Below are positions 11,368-23,163 of a DNA stretch of 64,000 nucleotides, piece after piece. Numbering within the stretch: the stretch's first letter is position 1; every line of letters starts with the position of its first letter. Below the pieces are notes generated by a model, which made no database searches, was not told the origin of the DNA, and saw nothing but the letters and a program-made list of their open reading frames with translations. The DNA lies in assembly GCA_039545275.1 (NCBI GenBank), contig BCHS01000014.1, positions 251,930 through 315,929 of the forward strand, read 5' to 3'. The position numbers and the translations under genes were made by a program. Source of the stretch: Pseudomicrostroma phylloplanum. Taxonomy: Eukaryota; Basidiomycota; Exobasidiomycetes; Microstromatales.

Positions 11368-13026
11368 TCAGAGCTGTCTTTCGCCCCTCTTTCGAGCGGC
11401 TCCACTCCATGCATATGTATCACTTACCTTCTTCCCCTTTCCAACAGTCCTAGACGCCGTCGGGTTCGATGGTCTAGAGAACTTGGGGGATTTACCCGCG
11501 AGGAGCTTGAATGTGGCGAGCTCCTTGAGGTTGTATGGCGGGTAACGACCCTTCATGAGCCACTCTACAATTGCGCCCAAAACTCCCTTTGCAGGCGCCT
11601 CCAATACAGCCCTCTTGTGGGAGAACTCGTCGAAGCCCCACTTCCCGTGGTACGACCCATACCCGGAAGGGCCGGTACCGCCAAAGGGCAGGGTGCCGAC
11701 GGCATTGTGCAGAAGCGTGTCGCCGGCGACGGCTGCGCCTGACCTGGTACGGTCGAAGATGTAGTTTGCATGGTCCGAGAAGACGTAGAGGACCAGGGGC
11801 TGGTCGCGGGCATTGATGAACTCGATGCCCTCGTCGACGTCCTTGACGGTGACAATGGGCAGGATCGGGCCGAAGATTTCGCCAGTCATAATCGAGTCGT
11901 CGCCCTTGACGTCGGTGATGATCGTCACGGGGAAGGCCTTGCTGGACTGAGACTTCTCGTCTGGTGGACCACCGAGAGCAATCTTGCCAGCCGTACCCTC
12001 GAGCATCCCCTTGACTCGCTTCCAGTGGTTCTCCGTCACGATCCTGCTCTGGTCCTTGTTGCCCTCCTGTCCACTGGGCCAGAACTCGTCTGCCACCTGC
12101 TTGAGCTTCTTGACTAGCTCGCCCTGTACCTTGCTCGTGCAGAGGATGTAGTCGGGTGCGATGCAAGTCTGACCAACGTTCAGCTGCTTACCCCAGAGAA
12201 TACGGCGAGCAGCAATGGTGAGATCGGCAGTCTCGTCGACCCAAGTGGGCGACTTTCCTCCCAACTCCAGGGAGGTGGGGCAGAGCCACTTGGCCGCCTT
12301 CTCAGCGACAATGCGGCCTACGATTCCGTTGCCGGTGTAGAAGATGTGCTCCCATCGGCAGTCCAGCAGGGCGGTAGACTCGGGAATGGCACCATTGACC
12401 ACGCGGAAGGTCTCTTGGTCGAGGTACTTGGGGGCCAGCTCGGAGATGAGCTTTGCACAGTTGGCTGATAGCTCGGATGGCTTGAGGCAGACGCAGTTTC
12501 CGGCTGCCAGGGCACCTACGACTGGGCCCAGCTGGACAGTCTGCCAGTGCGCAAGACCGAGGGGGAGAAGGAAGAAGGAAGATTGGTTAGTATCTACTCC
12601 TCCCACCTGTGACATCTATCACGCACTCACCAAGGGATAGTTCCAAGCTCCAAGGACCAATACGGTTCCCTTTGGCTCCCTCCTAACATGCGGGTTATGG
12701 AAACCCCACGCAAGTCCACCAGGCACACTTTCCTTCTTTGCCCACTTGTCCAAGCTCTCCACTGCATCCACTGCCTCATTTACCGTGAGCATCATCTCAG
12801 CAAACATGCTCTCAAACTTGCTCCTCCCCAAATCCTTTGCAAGGGCATCACAAAAGGCGTTTTCGTTGTCAGTGACGAGAAAGGCGAGCTGCTTGAGTTG
12901 ATTCTTGCGGTACTCGAGGTCGCGGGTCTTGCCTGTGAGGAAGGCTTTGCGGAGAGAGGCATTGATGGCTGGGATGTCGTCGACCTTGTCGTACTTCAGG
13001 CCGGCTACTTCGGCGGGAGAAGACAT
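11368..13026 (-). CDS. Aldehyde dehydrogenase, class 3 / fatty aldehyde type
   Basis: Exon 1 is 13026-12631 and exon 2 runs from 12540 to a stop at 11368, giving 522 residues. Splicing restores WNYPL-TVQLGPVVGALAAGN. The catalytic Glu224 lies in SLELGGKSP and the nucleophile Cys258 in NVGQTCIAPDY. AWNYP, GEIFGPILP and LPFGGTGPSGYGSYHG are ALDH3-type motifs. Length and the hydrophobic C-terminal VLGAIVEWLMKGRYPP fit membrane-associated fatty aldehyde dehydrogenases such as yeast Hfd1, which oxidise long-chain aldehydes to acids with NAD(P). The 3' end is uncertain: a perfect GTAAGT donor at 11427 follows GKGKK. Use of it would replace the last 20 residues by a very short exon (see findings). 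Confidence 0.88.
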
Positions 13027-14029
13027 GGCGGGTAGTGGGGATGAGGGGTGTAGTGGGTATACTTTTGATTTGATGGAGGAAGGGTGTGATGAGATATCGA
13101 CGATCAACTGAGATGAGGTGAGATGATATGAGATCCACGTCGATGTATGGTATGTGTGGCAAAGGACGAATGGAGAGTAGAAGGGTGGGCGAGATGAGGC
13201 AGATGGACTAAGCCCTCTCCCCACGGAGCCTCCGTCGGTACATTCGCCTGCCTGGGATGTTCCCCGCATCGTCCGGCTACTGGCCTTTGGTGTCTCCACC
13301 TCGGCACATCGCCCGAGGAAGGCCAGACAAGTTGCCGAGGCCGGGGGGGAGCGCAAGGCAAGGCCAGGCAGGCATCAGGGGCGAGCGAGGACAGGGTCAG
13401 ATGCGCGCGCAGGCCCAGTCGTGAAAGCAGGCTTAGGCAGGCCAACGCCGCGGAAGTCAGAAGTAGGAACGGGACCAAAGGCAGGGAACAAGGACAACCC
13501 ACGAAGTTCACCACGGACGGACAAGGGACAGCCAGGAAGGGGGAGGCCAAGGAGCACCTCACGCCAGTCAATTTAATCAGCAGGCCGGCCTGGATCAGTC
13601 ATAAGACACCAGTCATGCTGCTCTCCATTCGCCTCGGGTCTGGCCAATCGCAGTCGAGATGGGGCGGCGTATGAACCTGATTGTTTTGGGTGTGTAGAAA
13701 GGCCGAGTCGCAGATGCTGAAAGTACAAAGTAAAGGAAGAGAGGGAGGTGGGGCGACGAGAGTTGTGGGGTGGAGGGTAGTAGAGATGAGGAGCAGCACG
13801 GCGGAGCTGAAGGGCAGGTGGGCTTTCCTGACCTTGCACAGAGAGAGTCAGAGGTGTAGCAAGTGCACCAATCTGACAACTGCCTGACAGCGGCGTGTCT
13901 GTCGTCGCGCCGGACGGAGAGCAGGCACTCGCACACCACTTCTATGCGCTACGCCCATACGTCGACTGCCAGCTAGAAGCGATGCTCTTCAACACCACTA
14001 CTTGTCCCGCACCAGTCAACGACTCGCAT
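13027..14029. other. Intergenic region, ALDH promoter and RPS7 3' flank
   Basis: About 1.0 kb between two minus-strand genes. The part next to 13026 should hold the ALDH promoter and leader; the part next to 14030 is the RPS7 3' flank. The open frames here are overlapping shadows without domain content, and no RNA gene was found. Confidence 0.35.
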
Positions 14030-15042
14030 TTATTCGCTGTCCCTGAACATGAATGTCACGTCCTTGCCAGTCAGCTTGCGGTAGACGCTCGAGAAGCTGT
14101 CCAGCTTGTACTCCAGCGAGGTAGCGTCCTTGGAGTCCAGGAAGCACTTGATGACCTTGGAGCCGTCGGTAGCAACACGGGTCCTCTTGCCGGTAATCTC
14201 AGTGGGGTAGACCAGGTCCTCCAGGATGGAGTTGTGCACAGAGGTAAGGGTGCGCGAACGAGGTCGGGGCTGCTTGACACGCGAGTTGCGGGTGGGCTTG
14301 CCGAGGATTCGTCGCTGGCCGATGAACAGAACGTGACGGTCAGAGAACTTCTTCTCCAGCTCACGGGTGAGCCTGAATGGAAGGGTAGGGTAAGAGGAGA
14401 GGAGGGGGTCGAGAGGTCAGCAAAGCAGTCCCAGAAGGTAATTGGAGACCTGACCTGTCATCCAGGGCGGTTACGAGCAAATTTCCGGACTTGGTATCAT
14501 CCCACAGCTATGCTCGCGCTTGCCAGTTGAGGGGTGCACGTCACTCTGTCACCCTACGTGATGGGAGCTGCAAAGCAAGCCCCGGGTCTGTCCCTTCGAC
14601 TTCAGGCTACTGAGCCATTGGGGACCTACAACGCTTCTCCTCTTGACGACAGCTACGCTCACGTAGCTCAATCGCCCGCTCTGCATCCCAATGCCCCTCC
14701 GTTTATAGCATCTCCTCTCTCCCCTCCTGCGTCCGCCTGCCTGCCTGTCTGCCTGCGTGTCTGATTCTCATGCCATTACGAAGCTGCAAATGGCTTCCTT
14801 GATACACACCTGCTCTGGATCCTGTGGAAAGCCTTGAGCTGGGGCATGGGGACGAAGATGACGATGGCCTTCCTGCCACCCTTGACATCGACCTCCTTGG
14901 CGGCGCTGAAGTTGAGGGCTCGCAGGTCGGCCTTGAGCTCTCCGATGCTCTCCAGGTCGATGAGGGCCTGGCCCACCTGGGTCTCGACCTCGGTGGGGGC
15001 GACGTTGGGGGCGGCGGCGGTTCGGAGGATCTTGGTGGCCAT
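14030..15042 (-). CDS. RPS7: 40S ribosomal protein eS7 (Rps7)
   Basis: Exon 1 is 15042-14810 and exon 2 is 14372-14030, giving 191 residues, the normal eS7 length. The intron is 437 bases and splits an Arg codon, restoring [19 protein letters not shown]. Family-typical segments are [56 protein letters not shown] and [15 protein letters not shown]. The protein is a component of the small ribosomal subunit and acts in 18S rRNA processing. The gene is divergent from RPL7 and shares a 376-base promoter region with it. I examined the intron for a snoRNA and found no convincing one. Confidence 0.96.
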
Positions 15043-15418
15043 GATGTATATGAGGATGTGAGGTGGTGAGTTGGAGGGTTGGTAGAGAGGAGGGTGTATG
15101 TGCCGTGGCCTTGAGTGCCAATTCGAAGAATCGTAGAGTGCGATTTTGGGCCAGGCGTGCGGGCGGGGGGCGGCTGGGCGGGGCGGAAGAGTGCGCGGCG
15201 CGGCGAACCGCAGAGGGCAAGCCTCAGGGCGGCTGGCGGGCGGGCGGGCGGCAGCACACTGGGCGCATGGGCAAAAATCCCAGGGCGAGGGAGAGAGGCA
15301 GCCCCGCCCGGCCTAGGAATTCGACGCACAGCGCCTTGCAACTGCCAAACCACCGACATTCTCACCCATCCTTCCATCCCGCATCCTCCCCATACCCACC
15401 TCTTCCTCAACATCAAAC
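15043..15418. promoter_or_regulatory. Bidirectional RPS7/RPL7 promoter
   Basis: The 376 bases between the two start codons must carry both ribosomal protein promoters. The centre (about 15160-15250) is very GC-rich, with reiterated GGGCGGGCGG. The RPL7 side is a pyrimidine-rich leader (15350-15415), as usual for ribosomal protein mRNAs. No specific factor site was assigned. Confidence 0.7.
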
Positions 15419-16729
15419 ATGCCCGCAACCGTCAAGACCACCGTGCCATCGGCCAACGATGTGCTGATGCCAGAGACCCTCCTCAAGAAGAGGCGAGGTG
15501 ACACCAAGGCTCGTGAGCAGAAGGCTGCTGACCGAGTCGAGGCCAAGAGGGTGAGTAGAGGTGACGAAGTTGCATCTTCACCGATGCATCGAGATGGGCC
15601 ATAGCGATGGAACAGGACAAGTGCCACCGGTGTACAGTACTTGCCATCAGGGAGGATACAGGCAAGGAGTCGATCCACCTCGCGATCGCAAGTTACATGA
15701 AGAAGGGAGTCGAAAGGGCACAGGGATACGCTAGCCAGGCCAGACGATCTTGAGCAACATGGTCTGCACAGCTACACCAAGACGCATCTGCGCTCGTCTG
15801 GAGCTGTCTGGCGACTGTCATTCAGCTGACCCCGCCGGTGCGAGCCTATGGAGATGGGAACCTTCCCTTGAAGCTTCTCGTCACTCCTCAGGTGCCCTCA
15901 CCATATCCATGGGAGAGGCTAAATGATGCATAACTACCTTTACACTTCTGGCTAGCCTCACCGGCGATGCTGTCGAAATTATACCATCTTTCGGGTCTGA
16001 AACACAAAGAGGGGCAAATTGGAAGTTGTGTAAACCACCCAGCATCGTAGGCCACTGCGACTGACACCTACATTCTCCCTTTTCCTCCTTTCGTCATTGT
16101 AGGCCCAGAAGAACAAGCGTCGAGTCATTTTCAAGCGTGCTGAGCAGTACGTCAAGGAGACTCAGGCTCGTGAGCGTGAGGAGATCCGTCTGCGCCGTGC
16201 TGCCAAGGCCTCGGGCGACTTCTACGTCCCTGCCCAGCCCAAGGTCGCCTTCGTCATCCGTCTGCGTGGTATCAACAACATTGCCCCCAAGCCCAGGAAG
16301 ATCCTCCAGCTCCTCCGACTGATCCAGATCAACAACGGTGTCTTTGTCAAGCTGACCAAGGCCACCCAGCAGATGCTGCAATTGGTCGAGCCCTACGTGA
16401 CCTACGGAGAGCCCACCGTTGCCTCGATCCGCAACCTGATCTACAAGCGTGGATACGCCAAGGTCAACCGCCAACGTCTGCCCATCACCTCCAACACCCT
16501 CATCGAGGAGCACCTGGGCAAGTACGGAATCATCTCCGTCGAGGACCTGGTTCACGAGATCGCCACTGCCGGCCCCAACTTCAAGTACGCCAACCAGTTC
16601 CTGTGGTCCTTCAAGCTGTCGAACCCCAACGGTGGATTCAAGGGCAAGAAGTTCACCCACTACATCGAGGGTGGTAACACTGGTAACCGTGAGGGCGACA
16701 TCAACCGCATGGTTAAGCTGATGAACTAA
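15419..16729 (+). CDS. RPL7: 60S ribosomal protein uL30 (Rpl7)
   Basis: Exons 15419-15550 and 16103-16729 give 252 residues, the normal length. A basic N-terminal extension ([17 protein letters not shown]) precedes the uL30 core, which includes [40 protein letters not shown] and [20 protein letters not shown]. The protein ends in [14 protein letters not shown]. It is part of the large ribosomal subunit. The single intron is 552 bases, long for this window, and carries a box C/D snoRNA on the same strand. It is divergently paired with RPS7. Confidence 0.97.
15918..16005 (+). ncRNA. Intronic box C/D snoRNA in RPL7 (snR39b-like, LSU rRNA guide)
   Basis: Inside the RPL7 intron a C box ATGATGC (15923-15929, one mismatch to RUGAUGA) is followed 68 bases later by a D box CTGA (15997-16000). 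Imperfect internal boxes lie between them (CTGG near 15947 and CGATGCT at 15965-15971). The 14 bases directly before the D box (15983-15996) are perfectly complementary to the conserved large-subunit rRNA segment ACCCGAAAGATGGT, with a further G-U pair. By the D+5 rule the target is the G of ACCCG, equivalent to yeast 25S G805 (guided there by snR39b). Boundaries are estimates, and no clear terminal stem is visible. Release would be by processing of the spliced intron. Confidence 0.82.
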
Positions 16730-17364
16730 GCGGTTTCTCTTGTCATGATTGGTGAAGGAGAGGAGGGTGCTGCCCGACTTTCCTGGTAGACGGCCACGTG
16801 TTGCTGAGACGTCCAACGGTTGGGCTTCGTCAGATGGCAAATGTGCGGTATAGGAGTGTTCACCGACTGGGGCGGCTGTCCTACAGTATGTGTCTTCTCT
16901 TCTTCGAGAGTTGTGTGCGTTTGCTCATGGCTGGGAGGTTGTCGTTGCAGCACACGGTCTCGCGTCTTGTCTTCGAGCGTGTCGATGCCGCAACGTCTTG
17001 TCATTCCCTCCTCGCATCTCTCCCACTCTCCCCCTTGTATTCGTGCTTCATACTCTCTTTCCACATCACAAAATACAAAAGTTCAGCGATCACTGTCCAT
17101 CACGAATTCCTTGCCTGGCTCCTGGCGTCAAGTAGTCGGAACGGAGCCTCGAGAAGAGAAAAAAGTGCGCCTGCAACGATGTCATTCCGTGCAGCCTGCA
17201 CTGCTCCACAACAGGAACAAATGGAATGGGCAAGCGAGGCGAGGCGAGGCGAGTCGAGCCCTTCAACTCCTCATCGGCAGCTGATGGATGCTGATCGACT
17301 CTCTCACCGCTCTTCACATCTTCTCTGAGCAGACGAGTCCTACGACCAACGACAACGACCCAAG
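16730..17364. other. Intergenic region downstream of RPL7
   Basis: A 635-base spacer with the RPL7 3' flank and the promoter of the next gene. A short GGCGA reiteration occurs at about 17233-17253. No RNA gene or other coding sequence was identified. Confidence 0.35.
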
Positions 17365-19189
17365 ATGTCTCTCCACGCCACGCCGCATTCCGATGCGGGC
17401 CACGCTCCCAACGCTCTCCCCTCTGCCTACCCCACCTGGCCCACCCTGATCCTCTCGGCCCTTCACCCGCAACTGCTGATCCTCTACGCGTACTTTGCGC
17501 TCATTGGCTTCTTGTTGCATCGAGTCGTCTTCAAGTCCATCTTTGCTGAGAGGGTGCCGAGTAAGGGCAGAGAGTTGGAGGCGGCGAGTTGGTCTGCTTT
17601 GGCGGTGCTTAGCTTGGGGAGCACTTGGACATAGTGAGTAGCGAGAAGCGAGAGCGTGTCATACGCGAGTCACTTCTGTATACTGACTCTCTGACGTGTA
17701 CTCCTTCTTTTCTTTGCACAGCATGTTCCGGTACTTCTCCGCTTCTTACCAAGCATGGCTAGCTCGAGCGAATCTCACCTCGCAGGGCGTCCCCGCTATC
17801 CCAGTGTGTGAGCCTAGCACCTCCCTCTTGCGTGGACTCGCCTCCTCTACGCCCTGCCACATCTCCTACGCCGCATCGAACCTGCAAAGATGCACTCTCT
17901 GGCTCTCAAGCACAAGTCTCTTCCTGGAAGCATGGACCAAGGTAGTCGACAATGCGGCGAATTACTGGTGGAGCCTCGAGGTCTGCCTCTTCACTGTGGG
18001 AGCATGGACCATCTTCTTGCAGACGCAGCGCCGCCGACTTGGTGTCCCGCACCTCTGGGCTTATATGCTCCTGGGCCAGACCGTAGCCATCTCTTTTGCA
18101 GCTTGTCTGTTCAATGTTGCGCTCGCCCTGCGACCCCTTCCTGAGGGAAGCTTGGTGCAGACGGCGGCGCTCAGGAGCTCTTCCGCCGATGAAGCGTTAC
18201 CTGGACAGGTGCTCGAAGTGCAAGAAGAGGTCATCACGGAGGAAGCTCAAAACGAGGATGGAAGCGCAAGTGGTGTTGTCGTGTCACAGACGGTCAAGCG
18301 TAAGACCACCTCACAGTACCTCATTGAAGCGCCGTCCACCCATCCCTCTCTGGCTTCCCGGCTCCTCCTCTGGTCGTTGACGCTCTTGGCAGCGTTCAGC
18401 CTCAAGGACCGTCCAACCACGGCGCTGAGCGTTGCTGTCATGCACTTGTTGCCGCTAGCACTTACTCTGCCGCACCAGTGGCTTCATCAACTTGAGGAGA
18501 ACATCGAGCATCGTCTGCTGCGCCCCAAGGCAGGTGACGAGGACGAAGCAGGCATTCACGCCAGCAACGCCCGTCTTCAGGGTATTCTCCGCCCTTCAAG
18601 TCTTCTCGCTGTTCTCGCTGGCTGGGGATTCCTCCTGAAAGCTTGGACTACCATTGCGCTCTCCCGCACGATCACGACTTCGGTCTCGGCCTACGATCGT
18701 GTGCACCTGGGACGGGCGACTCTGCTGAGGAACATCATCTACCCGATCACCTTCCATTCGCATCCTGCGCAGAGCAGCATTAGCTCAGACGCCGTCTGTC
18801 TGGCTCTGTTTACTGTGCTGTTCATCGCGCTAGATGCATACCGTCTGCCGAAGAGTGTGGCACATCTCGGCTCACCGCCGTCGGAGGAGACGCAACTGCA
18901 GAAGAGAAATCCCGCGACTACGACTACAATTCCTGCAAAGCTGTCGTTCACACAACACCACCTCTTTGCCGGCTGGTACGCGCCCTCTGTTCTGCTGGTT
19001 CTCCTAACACCTGTCCTGGGACCAATGACGACCTTCCCTGCCTGGCTTTCGTTGAGGGAACGCCAATTGGAGAAGGCCGAGCTGGAGGACGAGCGACGGC
19101 TTAGGGGCGAGGCGGGTGAAGGCGTAGGACTGGTCGTCAAGGAGACTCGGGAGGAGATTGTTAGCACCCGGCCATCCCTCAAGAAGTGA
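17365..19189 (+). CDS. Polytopic membrane protein of unknown function
   Basis: Exons 17365-17633 and 17722-19189 give 578 residues; splicing creates a Tyr codon (STWT-Y-MFRYF). Some eight hydrophobic segments are visible, for example LLILYAYFALIGFLLHRVVF near residue 32, LEVCLFTVGAWTIFL, LLGQTVAISFAACLFNVALA, LLLWSLTLLAAFSL, LLAVLAGWGFLLKAWTTIAL and APSVLLVLLTPVLG. An acidic loop (QEEVITEEAQNEDGSASG) lies between TM segments, and the C-terminus is charged. I do not recognise the family. No catalytic motif, transporter signature or signal peptide cleavage pattern is evident. It may be a fungal-specific organelle or plasma membrane protein. Confidence 0.82.
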
Positions 19190-19712
19190 GAGTGCGAGAA
19201 CAGTGGGGCTTTACGACTTTGTCATGACCGACTGACGACTTTACAGCTGACTAACACGCAATTCATATATGATGACCACCATCGTGACCGGCTGGGTGTG
19301 CGAGGGCAGCAAGGGTAGAGCCGCGGCTTGGTGGCCGTGGGCGGCGGAGCGCTCCAAGGTCAGGCACAAGGACGGAAAGGCGCCGAGAATGGCTGCAGCA
19401 CCGCGATTGTGTCCAGGACGCATAGACCCACGACTTTCCCCGCTTCCCACCCCCCAACCTTGTTCCTCCTCTCACCTTGGCTTGTCCTCCATTCATCCCC
19501 TTCTTCATTCGACGTCCATACCACATCACACCACGTAGACGGATCTTTCGCGTCATGATGTGCGAGCAGGACAGCTCGCTACCTTAGAAACGAGTCATGA
19601 ATGAGTCGTAGATTACCGCGTATCTGCATTGCCCTCTCATATCCGCACACGGCCAAAAGCTAGCATATATCCACCAGCAAGCTAGGCAACCTCAGCGTGG
19701 GGCGTCTTCAAA
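19190..19712. other. Intergenic region upstream of the arrestin gene
   Basis: A 523-base spacer between two plus-strand genes, with a pyrimidine-rich tract at about 19440-19500. No distinct element was recognised. Confidence 0.35.
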
Positions 19713-22700
19713 ATGCCACCAAGTGTTACTCTCACCCTCTTTGAGCCTGTCACTTACCTGCGCGGCCAGTCCACCACACTCGATTCGTCCCGCGAAAGGC
19801 TGCGCAGCGCATTCTCCCTCAACGGCGGCGTCAATGGTGAATCCCAGCCGAGTCAACTACGCGGACTGGTCACGGTGACGCTTCCCAAACCAACGAGGAT
19901 CAAGAGCGTAGAGCTCGTCTTGAGCGGAATCGGCAGGACAGACTGGCCGGAAGGCATCGGCAGCAATCGACTGGAGCTTGCGGATATAGCTCCCATCATC
20001 AAGGAAGAGGTGATCCTCTTTGATGCTCGGGCTGAAGATGCGCCAGCAGCACCTCTGAGACGTGCTAATAGTGTTGGACCTGGAGTCACGGGGCTTGGGG
20101 ACGATGTGGACTGGTCTTTGATGGGCGATGATGCAGGAGCCTCCAGCAGCCATGCAAGAGGCAAGGGCAAGGAGAGGGAGACACCCAATCTGGCTCGCTC
20201 GGTGGGCAAGGCTGCCGCCAAAGCCGGAAGTGCCATCCTACCTCCTACTTTGCTGAGGGACATTGCCAATACTCGGCCTGAAAAGAGCAGAGCAAGCAGA
20301 TCGGACCCCTCTCCGGCATCTCCCATGTCGATACCGAGACAAGATAGAGCGCCTGGACATGTCAGTCCGAGTGCTTCGCGCTCACCATCAGCAAGTCACG
20401 AGCCTCCGCCTCCGATGTACCAGCCACGGCGGACGTCCAGCGATACGCCGTCAGCGACTGGCGTCAGAAGACTATCTGCTCAGGACTCACAAGAACGCTC
20501 GGCCTCTTCCTCTCAGACGTCTCTCTCCCCTTCAACTCCACCGAGCCAAGCTGCCAGCAGCACAACCTCTTTATCGTCGACTTCGGCAGCTGGACCGGGC
20601 ACGCTCTCGCCTACCACTTCCTTTTCCAGTGCCCCGGTAGATCCCATGCTGCCTGCACAGTCTGTCTCGGCGGCTGGTCCTCATGGGAGGTCCATCCTAC
20701 ATGCACCTCGCAGAGGACGTTCGCCCCCGCCCATCGACGGTGCGCCCATGTCTGCCCGTATAGTGGAGACTACGTCTTCCTGTGATACTCGGCCGAGAGT
20801 CCGAGAAGCAAATGAGCCGAGCGTCAGGTTCGACCCAAAGGACCTGTGCGAAGAGTCTGCCGATCCCGCTCCGCTCTCGCCCGTTGCGAGCCGCGAGCAA
20901 ACTCGAAGTAGCTACACAGAGAGCGGCTCTAATGGGTATCGGCCATCGCCTTCGCCTGGGCCAAGACAGACGAAGCGAGAACCTTCTGTGTCTGCTCCTA
21001 CTTCCAGAAGAACGTCCTTCGACGCCCTTACCAATGCTCTCGAAGTAGCGACGAAGGGCAAAGGGAAAGGGAAAGTCAGTGGAGACTCAAGTCCCAAGAC
21101 TGGGCTAGCAAGCAGCACTCCTCAAAAGAAGTCCGGCCTCAAGGGTCTTCTCGGCGGTCTGAGAAAGGATGAAGGTGGCTCCAAGATTCGATCGGATGCT
21201 GGTTCGCCTGCTGCAAGCCAGACTTCAGCAGCTAGACGTCGCAGTCTAGACCATAGCTCTCCGGCTCCGCCTGCGCGTGCGATATCTTCAGATCGGCTCA
21301 CCTCGATGAACTCTTCGCATGCGCCTCACCAACCACCTCAGTTCAACTCTCCTGCAGTTTGCGACTGGAGAGAGTTCAAGAAGGGCGTCTACAGCTACTC
21401 GGTCTCTTTGCCTCTCCCAGCCAATCTGCCACCGACGATCCATGCTGACTTTGGCTCCAATACCTACACGCTCAAGGCGGTGGTTAGACGGCCGGGTGCC
21501 TTGACGCCGAACCTGAGTTGTGAGAAGGAGGTCATCTTGATTCATGCCCCCGATGAGGAGGGAGGGGAGGAGACGGACTCCATTGTGGTGGAGAGGACGT
21601 GGGAGGAGGCCCTGACGTACCGGGTGTTCGTCAGTGGGAGGAGCTTCGCCTGCGGGTCAAAGGTGTGTAGAAGCGATCACCAGCAAAGCCTGAAGAAACC
21701 AGGACTGACGTATCGCCTGCATTGACATTCTCCCTTCGCAGATCCCTCTCTGTTTCAAATTTATCCCGCTAGGAGAAAAGATCCGTATCTGGCGGCTGAA
21801 TGTCGTTCTGGAAGAGAAGACGCACTATTATGCCAAGCGCAAGAAGATTGCCAGGCACGAGACACCTCGCCGCTTCAACCTCCTCAAGCTCGCCCCCACC
21901 AATGCCTCGGGCGAGGCTTCTACCTCGACTGCCGTTGTCGATCTGGCAGCCACTCGGCCTCTTTTGCCCATCGTCTCAGACTCGGCAGACGCGCTTGTGC
22001 AGAGCCCGCTCGGACAATACGCAGTCGCAGCAGCAAGATTGAATCTGCCAGCTCAGGTTCTCGCTCAGGCAAACGCGGCTCGCGAGAATGATGAGTCGAA
22101 TGACAGTGAAGTTGAGCCGCTAGGCGATGAAGCTCGTCAAGACGCGCTAGCCACCCTCCTCGACCCCGGTGGACCCTGGGAGTTGAGCATGGACGTAGAC
22201 TTGCCTGGGAAGGACAGCCGGATCAATACTTCTACAGACCACAAGCGATCCAACATCACCGTCGAGCATGTCCTCCGCATGAGCTTCCGCGTCGAGAAGG
22301 CTCGTCCCGGCGCGCCGGTGGGTGGAAAGCCGATGCTGTTCGACATTGTCATCGAGTCCCCCGTCACGATCAACCACTCGCACACCGCAGATGCTTGGCT
22401 CTCCCTACCCAACTATTGGGCCGTAGCGAATGTTCAGCCCCCTTCCAGCGCTACCGCCGGCTCCAGCTTTGGGTTCGGTGTCCACGCCCCCGCTCGATCG
22501 GGGAGTCGCTCCGTCCCCGTTCCCGGCTCGCTAGCTCCCGGAGGGGACGGGAAAGCGCGGTATGTCCCGGAGTCGGAGGACTACTTTGCCTCATCGCACT
22601 ATCGGCGTAGCAAATCCAACACGGGGAGAGGCACCTCGCCTGGTTTTCTGGCGGCAGCAGCGACAAGCCCGCACTCGGGACGGTGCAGTCCGCTCCACTC

Positions 22701-23163
22701 TCCGCCGATCGCGTCGAGCTCGAGTAGGGTGATCAGTCCTGGCTCTGGCTCTAGCCCCGTAGCGAGTAGAGTCACCCCTGCCGGAGGCGGAGGTGGAGGT
22801 ATATCGCCAGTCGACGGACGAGCAGGTCCTGGAGCAGAGTTCCGCTCCGCAGCAGACGAGTGGCTCCACCTTTCAGAGGAACGCTGGGCGGGTCCACCCA
22901 CGAGCGGAATTGGGATTGGAATGGTCATGGACTCGATGAGCGGATTGAACGTCAGCGGCGTCGGAAACGGGAACGGGAACGGGCATGGAAACGGAGCAGG
23001 CAGCCGTAGAGGCAGTCTCGTCACCAGCGGAGGTCCGACTTTGATTAGCGATCCGGCCTCTGCGTCTTCGGCTGCGGAAGCAGACGTGGACGGACCGCCT
23101 TCGTACGCCGTGGCTGTGCATCGTGCGACGAGTCCGGGCGTCAGTCCTGGGAATGGTAGATAA
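19713..23163 (+). CDS. Alpha-arrestin (arrestin-related ubiquitin-ligase adaptor)
   Basis: Exons 19713-21662 and 21742-23163 give 1123 residues. An arrestin-N-like start (LRGLVTVTLPKPTRIKSVEL, then IIKEEVILFDA) is interrupted by a Ser/Pro-rich disordered insert (about 115-540). The fold resumes with CDWREFKKGVYSYSVSLPLP, SNTYTLKAVVRRPG and, after the splice, SK-IPLCFKFIPLGEKIRIW. Two PPxY motifs are present, PPMY at 233-236 and PPSY at 1102-1105, the docking sites for Nedd4/Rsp5 WW domains. The family recruits Rsp5 to plasma-membrane transporters for ubiquitination and endocytosis. A Gly/Asn repeat occurs near 22965-23000. The large insert between the two arrestin halves and the long C-terminal tail are typical of basidiomycete members. 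Confidence 0.9.

Noticed and set aside
14373..14809. Possible box C/D snoRNA in the RPS7 intron (GATGATA, GGATGA and GCTGA on the minus strand)
   Set aside because: The C box has two mismatches, and the sequence before the D box does not match any rRNA segment I can recall; the CTGAC may simply be the branch site.
16094..16840. 248-codon open frame antisense to RPL7
   Set aside because: The strongly biased codons of RPL7 leave the opposite strand open; the product is a Val/Leu/Gly/Asp mirror sequence.
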